DNA of 64,000 nt from Streptomyces wedmorensis (GTDB lineage Bacteria; Actinomycetota; Actinomycetes; Streptomycetales; Streptomycetaceae), in assembly GCF_000716445.1 (NCBI RefSeq), contig NZ_JNWK01000001.1, positions 259,729 to 323,728 on the forward strand. The letters are read 5' to 3'. The translations under genes were made by a program, and so were the position numbers. Under the pieces are notes generated by a model. That model had not been told where the DNA came from. It did not search any database and was given only the letters and a program-made list of their open reading frames with translations. Each line of letters opens with the position of its first letter. Position 1 is the stretch's first letter. Below are positions 57,946 to 64,000 of this stretch, in pieces.

Positions 57946-60384
57946 TCAGCCCTGGCGCAGCTGCTGCGCGGCCGACCCGTCGCAGGTCCGCTGGACGGCG
58001 GCCGTGCCGTCGGCCGTGGAGGCGCCCGCCACCCCCAGGCACTTCGCGCTGTGCCGGGCGGTCAGGGTGAGGTACCCGTCGCCGGTGCTGCGGACGGCCC
58101 ACTCCTGGTTGCGGCCGCCGTTGCACGCGTACTGGAAGACCTCGGCGCCGTCCGCCGTGGACAGGTTGCTCACGTCGAGGCACTTGCCGCTGTGCCGGGC
58201 GACGACGCTCACGTAACCGGCACTGGCGGGGCGCAGCGACCACTGCTGGTTGGTCCCGGAGTTGCAGCCGTACTGGACGACGGCCGCGCCGTCGGCCGAG
58301 CCGGCGCCGCTGACGTCGAGGCACTTGGAGCTGTGCCGGAAGGCGAGGCTCTTCCAGACGTCCGGAGCCGTACTCGGGAACGTCCAGGACTGGTTGGCGC
58401 CGGTCGTCGGCTGGTGGACCCCGACGGGCGCCCCGTCGGCGGTCGAGGCGCCGGTGACGTCAAGGAGCTTGCCGGAGGCCACGTTGACCAGGGTGTGGTG
58501 TCCGTCGCCCGTCGTCGAGCGGATCCACTGCTGGGCGGTGGACGAGCCGGGCGACGCGAAGGTGAGGGCCCCGCTGGAGACGGAGAGCGCCTTGCCGGTC
58601 TTCGTGCTGGTGATCCGGTAGGTGGCGGTGTTGCCCCAGTCGCCGGCGGACAGCTTGGTGAAGGTCCACTGCTGGGCGGTGTCCGCGGCTGCGGAGGTGC
58701 GCTGGACGACGGTGCTCTTGCCGCCGACGGTGGCCACCGCGAGCGCCTTGCCGCTGTTGTCGTTGACCAACTGGCGCTGCGCCCCGGTGGGAGCGGTCGT
58801 CGCCGCGGTGTTCACCCCGGTGACGGTGGGCAGCACGAACGTGGTGACGGAGCCGGGGCCGACGGTCGCCTTGAACGTCCGGCCGGCGACGGCCGCGTCG
58901 CCCTCCCGCTGGAGGTTCCTCGTCCCGTCGGTGGTCCACCGTTCGACGGCGCCGTCCGCGACCGTCTGGAAGCCGTCCAGGTTCAGGGTCACCTCACGCG
59001 ACTCGCCGGTCGGGTTGGTGTGGACGACGACCACTCCGTTCCCGCCGGGCCGAACCGCCGCCAGGGTCTCCGGGTCGTCGGTGTTGAGGACGCGCGAGCC
59101 GGGGCGGACGAAGCGGCTGTAGTTCGCCATCGCCCAGTACTTCTTGTTCTTGCGCAAGGGCTCGGTGGCCGCGTCGGCGGGGGTGAAGTCGGTTTGGATG
59201 AGGCCCCAGTTGGAGTTCTCACGGCCCGGCGTCATGTTCTCGTAGTCCTCGACGGCCTGCCACAGCACCCAGGCGCGCGGTTCCAGCTCCCGGATGTCGT
59301 CGTTGATGCGCCGGGCGAGGTCGAGGGCCGGGCTCATGTCGGTGAAGCTCTGGCCCACGCTGCCGCCGAGGTCCACCTCGGACATCCACAGCGGCGTGGC
59401 CTCGCCCTTGGCGACGTCCCGCACGCCGGTGCGTCCGTTCGTCCCGTACGTGTGCGTGTTGAGCCGGCCCACCGCGTCGCGGACGGTGGGGGAGTACGCC
59501 TCCCAGTCGGTGCGGAACATCCCGGGGTTCGTCTCGTCCATGGCGGCGATCGGGGTGTTGACGCCCTTCGCGTCGAGCGCCGCCCGCAGGGTCGTGATCA
59601 TGCGGGCCTGGGAGGCCGGATCCCAGTGGGAGCCCTCCTGGCGGCCGCCGGCGTGCCAGTAGTCCGTGTTCGGCTCGTTGATCGGCGAGACGGAGTCGAA
59701 GGTGACCCCGGAGGCGGCCTGGGCCCGCTGGAGCGAACCGGCGAGGTAGGCCGCGAAGCGGTCGTACTGGTCGGACCGGAGGTTGTCCTGCCAGCCGTTG
59801 ACCGCCCCGGACACCAGGCCGCTGTTGGTCATGAAGTACGGGGCGGAGTTGGAGAACGCCTCGAACGTGGTGGCGCCGCGGGCCTTGGCGGCGCTGAGCC
59901 ACCAGCGCTGGTTGGCGTCGGCGTTCGGGTTCCAGTGCGTGGGGTTGCTCGGGTCCCACCAGTCGGGGGCCTCCGGACCGGGCCGGTTCCAGTACCCGGG
60001 GACGGCCGCGCCGGCCCGCATGTAGGGGGTCGTCTCGGGGCTGTCGCCGCCGCCTATGTTGTAGCGGGCGATGGTGAAGCCGAGGCCGTCGGCGCCGTAG
60101 AGGGCGTCCGCGAGCGCGTCGCGCTGCGCGTCCGGCCATCCTCCGGTGACGTTGGCGAACCAGGCGAGGGCGGTGCCCCAGCCCTGGAAGGCGGGCTGCT
60201 GGTAACTGGGGTCGAGGCGCACGGTCAGCGCCGCGGCGGGGGACTCCGCGGCGCTCGCCGGCGCCGAGCCGGGACCGACGGCGGTCAGGGCCGTCGTGGC
60301 GAGGACCGTGGTGGCGCCGAGTGCGGCCAGCCGCCGGGCGAACCGGGACCGGGACGACGCCGGTCGAACGGGGGTGGGGGACAC
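57946..60384 (-). CDS. secreted GH30 endo-beta-1,6-galactanase-like enzyme with ricin-type lectin repeats
   Basis: GTG 60384 follows GAAGGAGCAGGTC and starts an 812-aa precursor with a signal (FARRLAALGATTVLATTALTA...ASA). The GH30 catalytic domain (about 55-500) has FQGWGTALAWFANVTGGWP, ARYNIGGGDSPET, the acid/base Glu in SPINEPNTDYW, and the nucleophile Glu in PLWMSEVDLGG. Two ricin-type lectin regions (about 510-810) follow, with repeated SGKCLDVSNLSTADGA and QQW/QEW ends. The GH30 pattern fits beta-1,6-galactan side-chain hydrolysis of arabinogalactan. Genes for a GH43 galactanase and a LacI regulator lie directly upstream. Confidence 0.88.
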   Translation of the reverse strand: MSPTPVRPASSRSRFARRLAALGATTVLATTALTAVGPGSAPASAAESPAAALTVRLDPSYQQPAFQGWGTALAWFANVTGGWPDAQRDALADALYGADGLGFTIARYNIGGGDSPETTPYMRAGAAVPGYWNRPGPEAPDWWDPSNPTHWNPNADANQRWWLSAAKARGATTFEAFSNSAPYFMTNSGLVSGAVNGWQDNLRSDQYDRFAAYLAGSLQRAQAASGVTFDSVSPINEPNTDYWHAGGRQEGSHWDPASQARMITTLRAALDAKGVNTPIAAMDETNPGMFRTDWEAYSPTVRDAVGRLNTHTYGTNGRTGVRDVAKGEATPLWMSEVDLGGSVGQSFTDMSPALDLARRINDDIRELEPRAWVLWQAVEDYENMTPGRENSNWGLIQTDFTPADAATEPLRKNKKYWAMANYSRFVRPGSRVLNTDDPETLAAVRPGGNGVVVVHTNPTGESREVTLNLDGFQTVADGAVERWTTDGTRNLQREGDAAVAGRTFKATVGPGSVTTFVLPTVTGVNTAATTAPTGAQRQLVNDNSGKALAVATVGGKSTVVQRTSAAADTAQQWTFTKLSAGDWGNTATYRITSTKTGKALSVSSGALTFASPGSSTAQQWIRSTTGDGHHTLVNVASGKLLDVTGASTADGAPVGVHQPTTGANQSWTFPSTAPDVWKSLAFRHSSKCLDVSGAGSADGAAVVQYGCNSGTNQQWSLRPASAGYVSVVARHSGKCLDVSNLSTADGAEVFQYACNGGRNQEWAVRSTGDGYLTLTARHSAKCLGVAGASTADGTAAVQRTCDGSAAQQLRQG

Positions 60385-60526
60385 GACCTGCTCCTTCGAG
60401 GGGGGTGGGTGGTGGATCCGGTGCCCGCCGCCGCGCCTCCGGGCAGGAGCCCGGAGGCGCGGGTGACACGGGGCGGCCTGGGACGGAGGCCGCCCCGTGC
60501 CGGTCTCACGGCGGTGCGGGGGCGGG

Positions 60527-61963
60527 TCAGGCCGCCGCGCGCCACCACTTCTGGTTGTCGCCGGTGTTGCACGTCCACTGGTCGAGGGCGCCGCCGTCGG
60601 AGGACGACCAGTTCGCCACGTCGAGGCACTTGCCGCTGTGGCGGGCGACGAGCGCGACGTAACCGGAGACGTTGGTGGTCTGCACCTTCCACTGCTGGGA
60701 GGTGGAGCCGTCACAGGCCGCCTGCACGACGGCCGCGCCGTCCGCGGTCGACGCCCCGGCGACGCCGATGCACTTCCCGCTGTGCCGGGCCATGATCTGG
60801 ACGTATCCGGTGCCCAGCTTCTTGATCCAGAAGTTCTGGTTCACGCCGCTGCCGCAGCCCCACTGGACCAGCGGCGCGCCGTTCGCCGAGTCGAAGTTCG
60901 CCACGTCCGCGCACTTGCCGCTGCTGCGCGCGGTCAGCGACTCCCAGGGCACGTTCATGCCGGTGACGGTGCCCGCCGCGGTGTCGACGGTGATCTGGGG
61001 GGAGTAGCTCATCGTCATGGTGGTGCTGGTGGGGAAGGTCAGCGGCAGCCAGACGTACTGGGAGTCGTTGACCGTGCCGCCCATGGAGTTGCCCCAGCGG
61101 TCGCCCATGTAGAGGTAGCTGGTCCCGTTCGTGCCCTGGACCGGCAGGACGTACGCGGTCTGGCTGCGGTACGTCGTGCCGTCCCCGACGTTCTTGAGGT
61201 CCGACCACGAGCCGGTGACGCTCGTGGCGGTGGCGTACTTCTGCTGGTTGGGGGCCCAGCCGGTGGCGCCGGAGGTCAGCAGGAAGTACACGCCGTTCCG
61301 CTTGAACATGGCGGGCGCCTCGCGCCACTGGCCCGACCACAGCTTCTGGACCTGCGCGTCGATGCCGGTGTAGTCGGCGGTCAGCCGGTACACGTGCAGG
61401 TCGGCGTTCTCGTTCGCGGCGGAGATCATGTAGCCGGTGCCGTCGGTGTCGACGAACGTGGTGATGTCCCGCGACATGTGGCCCAGGGGCCGGAAGCTGC
61501 CGCGCCAGGTGTAGTCGCCGTCCACGGTGGACGAGACGGCGACGGCGGCGCGCGCCTCCCCGTAGTCGGAGCCGTTCTCCTTGTGCATCCACATGACGAA
61601 CTGCTGGGTGGCGCTGTTGTAGATGACCTTGGGACGCTCGATGTTGGCCCAGTCGAGCTCGGGGTCGGTCGCCTCGGTGAGGACGTGGTTGCGGAACTCC
61701 CAGGTCTTCAGGTCGGTGGACCGGTAGGCGGAGACGTACCGGAAGGTGTTGTCGGTGTTCCGGTTCTCGCCGAACCAGTAGTAGTACTGGCCGACCTTGA
61801 TGACGCCGCCGCCGTGGGCGTGCACGGGGTTTCCGGCCGGATCGGTGAACTGTGTGCCGTTGGCGATGGTCACCGGGGCCGCGTGGGCGGTGCCGCCGGC
61901 GGTGACGAGGGACAGGAGGAGGGCGCAGAGGAATGCCGCCGTCCCGGAGAACTTGAGTCGCAT
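60527..61963 (-). CDS. secreted GH43 (subfamily 24-like) exo-beta-1,3-galactanase with ricin-type lectin
   Basis: The 478-aa precursor has a Sec signal (cleavage near GGTAHA-AP). The five-blade GH43 domain (about 30-340) starts with VHAHGGGVIKVGQYYYWFGENRNTDN, then WANIERPKVIYNSATQQFVMWMHKEN, PLGHMSRDITTFVDTDGTGYMI and QWREAPAMFKRNGVYFLLTSGATGW, typical of the beta-1,3-galactanase subfamily. A ricin-like lectin (about 345-478) has SSGKCADVANF, QNFWI, QQWKV and QKWW. With the GH30 gene product it would dismantle type II arabinogalactan from both linkages. 142 nt separate the two genes. Confidence 0.88.
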   Translation of the reverse strand: MRLKFSGTAAFLCALLLSLVTAGGTAHAAPVTIANGTQFTDPAGNPVHAHGGGVIKVGQYYYWFGENRNTDNTFRYVSAYRSTDLKTWEFRNHVLTEATDPELDWANIERPKVIYNSATQQFVMWMHKENGSDYGEARAAVAVSSTVDGDYTWRGSFRPLGHMSRDITTFVDTDGTGYMISAANENADLHVYRLTADYTGIDAQVQKLWSGQWREAPAMFKRNGVYFLLTSGATGWAPNQQKYATATSVTGSWSDLKNVGDGTTYRSQTAYVLPVQGTNGTSYLYMGDRWGNSMGGTVNDSQYVWLPLTFPTSTTMTMSYSPQITVDTAAGTVTGMNVPWESLTARSSGKCADVANFDSANGAPLVQWGCGSGVNQNFWIKKLGTGYVQIMARHSGKCIGVAGASTADGAAVVQAACDGSTSQQWKVQTTNVSGYVALVARHSGKCLDVANWSSSDGGALDQWTCNTGDNQKWWRAAA

Positions 61964-62048
61964 GGGCGCGATACCTCGTGGTGTTGCGTCGGACCGGGCG
62001 CTCGCCGCGGACAGCGCGGCGGGGGATCGCTCTGGGGACCTGAGCGGT

Positions 62049-62060
62049 GGGGGGGGGGGG
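62049..62060 (+). repeat. G12 homopolymer
   Basis: Twelve consecutive G lie in the galactanase/LacI divergent region, about 90 nt before the GH43 start. Such a tract can slip in replication or sequencing, and its length in this sequence may not be exact. Confidence 0.85.
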
Positions 62061-62114
62061 CGCCCGGAGTGGGGACCGGCCGTTCGGGCCGTGGGGACAT
62101 CGCGAACACGTAAT

Positions 62115-62126
62115 GTTTTCGTAAAC
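62115..62126. promoter_or_regulatory. putative LacI operator of the galactanase locus, copy 1
   Basis: GTTTTCGTAAAC (embedded in TAATGTTTTCGTAAACAC) has GTTT/AAAC arms around a central CG, as in LacI-family sites. It lies 152 nt before the GH43 start and 156 nt before the LacI start. The rest of the 318-nt gap (61964-62281) holds the G tract and no gene. Confidence 0.6.
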
Positions 62127-62281
62127 ACGATGTAGCCGGAAGTCTGGGATCGACGCCGGACCCTGTCAAGAACCCGGGGCGAAACCGGCGGAGGTTTTGA
62201 CCGCCGTATCTGTTTGCGCCAACATGACTCGATGGGGGCGCCACACGTGTGCCCCGGGAACCTCCGGAAGGAACGGTCGAC

Positions 62282-63325
62282 GTGGCGGACAAGGCAACGA
62301 GAACGCCCCGCTCGCGCCCGCCCCGGAAGTGGCCCTCCATGGCGGAGGTCGCCGCGAAGGCCGGTGTGTCCTCCCAGACCGTCTCGCGCGTGGCCAACAA
62401 CCACGACAACGTCGACGAGACGACCCGCGCGAAGGTCCTCGCCGCCATGCAGGAGCTCGGCTACCGCCCCAACGCGGCGGCGCGCGCCCTGGTCACGGGC
62501 AGGTTCGGCGCCATCGGCGTGGTCAGCTTCGACGTCGGCGCCCACGGCAACGCCCGCACCCTCGGCGCCGTCGCGGACGCGGCCCGCGAAGCGGGCTTCT
62601 CGATCAACTTCATGGGCATCCGGGCCCAGACCGAGGCCGCCGTACGGCAGGCCTTCCGGCACCTCATGCTGCAGTCCGTCGACGGCATCGTGCTGGTCGA
62701 GTCGCAGATGCTCGACACGCCGTCGCTGCACCTGCCGCCCACGATGCCGGTGGTCGTCGCCGACGGCGACACCGGGCACGCGTACCCGAACGTCGACTTC
62801 GACCAGGCCCGCGGCGCCCAGAGCGTGGTCGCCCACCTGTTGGACCTCGGCCACCGGACCGTCTACCACGTCAGCGGCCCGCACGACTCGTTCGCCGCCC
62901 GCCGGCGCGCCGAGGCGTGGGAGCGCACCCTCGTCGCGGCCGGCGCCCCGGTGCGGCCCGTCCTGTACGGCGACTGGACCGCCGAATCCGGCTACCTGGC
63001 CGGCCGCACGCTCGCGCAGGTCCGCGACGCCACGGCGATCTTCGCCGCGAACGACCAGATGGCGCTGGGAGTCCTGCGCGCCATGCACGAAGCGGGGCGC
63101 TCCGTGCCGGGCGACGTCAGCGTCGCCGGCTTCGACGACGTACCCGAAGCGCCCTTCTTCGAGCCCCCGCTCACCACCGTTCACCAGGACTTCGACGTGG
63201 TCGGCCGCCACTGCGTGACCCTGCTCCTCGAACAGATCGAGCGCCGGAGCAACGGCCCCCGCCGCCTCGCCGTCGAACCCACCCTCGTGGTCCGCGCGAG
63301 CACGGCACCGCCGCCCGCGCACTGA
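62282..63325 (+). CDS. LacI-family transcriptional regulator 2 (galactanase locus)
   Basis: GTG 62282 follows CCGGAAGGAAC. The 347-aa protein has a short basic N-tail, then the LacI helix-turn-helix WPSMAEVAAKAGVSSQTVSRVANNHDNVDETTRAKVLAAMQELGYRPNAAARAL. The effector domain follows (FGAIGVVSFDVGAHGNARTL, VDGIVLVESQM, TVYHVSGPHDSFAARRRAEAW, AIFAANDQMALGVLRAMHEAGRSVPGDVSVAGFDDVPE). It is divergent from the GH43 gene and upstream of a sugar ABC permease, so it probably represses both until galactose or galacto-oligosaccharides appear. Confidence 0.92.
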   Translation: MADKATRTPRSRPPRKWPSMAEVAAKAGVSSQTVSRVANNHDNVDETTRAKVLAAMQELGYRPNAAARALVTGRFGAIGVVSFDVGAHGNARTLGAVADAAREAGFSINFMGIRAQTEAAVRQAFRHLMLQSVDGIVLVESQMLDTPSLHLPPTMPVVVADGDTGHAYPNVDFDQARGAQSVVAHLLDLGHRTVYHVSGPHDSFAARRRAEAWERTLVAAGAPVRPVLYGDWTAESGYLAGRTLAQVRDATAIFAANDQMALGVLRAMHEAGRSVPGDVSVAGFDDVPEAPFFEPPLTTVHQDFDVVGRHCVTLLLEQIERRSNGPRRLAVEPTLVVRASTAPPPAH

Positions 63326-63837
63326 CGCCTGCCGCCGCGGAGGAGGCCGCCTCGGGGGTGTCTCCGCCGCGGGGGATGCCTCCGCCACCGTGCAGAACCC
63401 CTCCGTCGTGGGGGAGTCCCGCCAAAAGCGGTCCGTGGCGGGGGCGTTCTCCCTGCTCCGCATGGATGCGGACCCCGAGTCCGGAGTGCCTTCATGTAGG
63501 GCCGCAGGGCCTTGATTCAGGTGTTTCTCCCAGTCGAACCGGCCCTCGGAGGCGTACGCGCCCGCTCGGCCTGTCCGGTGGCGCTGAGGGCTGTTGTACA
63601 CAACGGCGGCATCACCATGTCCCGAATGGACCTGATGTCACAACTCCTCATCTAGATCCCGCTTGATCTCCACCTCCTTGTGCTTGACGCCCCTCTGAGG
63701 GTGATGCAAACATCAGGCCACCCGATGATTACGTAAACATTTCCTCATCGGTTCAGACTTCCTCCGGCCCGAGGGCCCGGGCATGTGCCCTCTTCGCTCC
63801 GTTCCCGACCGGTCGGTCACCGACGCAAGGAACCACC
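63326..63837 (+). other. 512-nt intergenic region before the sugar permease
   Basis: It contains G/C-skewed simple stretches (63345-63460), no gene with coding bias, and, in the right third, an AT-rich promoter zone (GATTACGTAAACATTTCCTCATCGG) carrying operator copy 2. Open minus-strand frames reaching in from the galactanase gene have no recognisable domain here. Confidence 0.5.
63727..63738. promoter_or_regulatory. putative LacI operator of the galactanase locus, copy 2
   Basis: GATTACGTAAAC shares the half-site CGTAAAC and overall GNTTNCGTAAAC form with the site at 62115. It is 100 nt before the permease start, where repression of an uptake operon would act. Confidence 0.6.
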
Positions 63838-64000
63838 ATGACGCTCCTGTCGACGTCAGCCCAGGCGGTGTCGCCGCCTGGCCGGCGAGCCCGTTTCCGT
63901 CTCCGTAAGGAGGCCTTCGTGGGCTGGGGTTTCGTCGGCCCGTTCGTCGCGGTCTTCGCTCTCGTCTTCCTGGCGCCGATCGGATACGCCGTATACCTGA
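63838..64000 (+). CDS. sugar ABC transporter permease (MalF-type), N-terminal part
   Basis: ATG 63838 has GCAAGGA upstream and the frame is open to the window edge. The 54 visible residues (MTLLSTSAQAVSPPGRRARF then KEAFVGWGFVGPFVAVFALVFLAPIGYAVYL) show the basic N-tail and first membrane helix typical of carbohydrate ABC permeases of family 1. With the upstream LacI gene it probably starts an uptake operon for galactan oligosaccharides. A solute-binding gene is not seen before it and may follow outside the window. Confidence 0.75.
   Translation, partial: MTLLSTSAQAVSPPGRRARFRLRKEAFVGWGFVGPFVAVFALVFLAPIGYAVYL

Noticed and set aside
63326..63601. Minus-strand open frame before the permease as a transposase or regulator remnant
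   Set aside because: It is continuous with a shadow of the LacI gene, and no transposase or DNA-binding motif could be recognised.
1..64000. tRNA, rRNA, intact insertion sequences or attachment sites
   Set aside because: No cloverleaf-like, rRNA-like, transposase-coding or long terminal-repeat structure was seen while reading both strands.

Overview
The window is 64 kb of very GC-rich DNA with actinomycete gene style: strong third-position GC, GTG/TTG starts, ATGA-type stop/start overlaps, Tat-exported enzymes, ricin-type lectin domains on secreted glycosidases, and SpoIIE phosphatases with STAS and GAF partners. This points to Streptomyces or a close relative, inferred from content only. 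No rRNA, tRNA, CRISPR array or intact transposon was seen.

Layout. 0-2.6 kb: end of an alpha/beta hydrolase, then a minus-strand fusion of retropepsin-like protease, 7-TM block and RimK-like ATP-grasp, translationally coupled to a 63-aa protein. 2.8-15.3 kb: a TetR-controlled nitrogen or guanidino-compound island with a TetR gene, a decayed urease operon (frameshifted ureAB, ureC with its core deleted), a cytosolic agmatine deiminase, a five-gene peptide/nickel-type ABC importer, two Tat-exported agmatine-deiminase paralogues and an NCS1 permease. Four copies of a TGACTGA-n4-TCAGTCA palindrome lie before the urease, aguA and permease units. 15.6-25 kb: the least familiar part. Two giant coupled genes (939 and 1391 aa) converge on a minus-strand operon encoding a 69-aa PCGGC protein, a stand-alone protein resembling the PatG C-terminal domain, a 107-aa 14-cysteine peptide with an IPGFTAESS N-terminus, and a subtilisin. 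It looks like an undescribed peptide-maturation or Cys-rich-protein system.

25-31 kb: small proteins, two tandem paralogous membrane/stress-type proteins, and a cluster in which a CHAT-type protein has lost its catalytic half and runs into Sel1/TPR repeats. 31-46 kb: BrkB/YihY membrane protein, isochorismatase-fold hydrolase, zinc alcohol dehydrogenase, ANTAR-GAF-PAS-SpoIIE phosphatase, TerD protein, winged-helix regulator, STAS protein, secreted PL9-type pectate lyase, flavohaemoglobin-like protein with a tandem-repeat N-terminus, PPOX-fold protein, and then gene debris (SagB-like oxidoreductase, alkB and 5'-nucleotidase remnants) around an AlkD-like repair protein and a lone TOPRIM protein.

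46.7-64 kb: secreted Tap-type peptidase, two-component system, LacI regulator divergent from a secreted ricin-lectin protein, a second large SpoIIE phosphatase, a 17-nt tandem repeat, a ROK kinase, and a type II arabinogalactan locus: GH30 galactanase, GH43 galactanase, LacI regulator, and the first 163 bases of a sugar ABC permease, with a shared GNTTNCGTAAAC operator-like sequence on both sides of the regulator. Several truncated genes suggest repeated small deletions or assembly joins.
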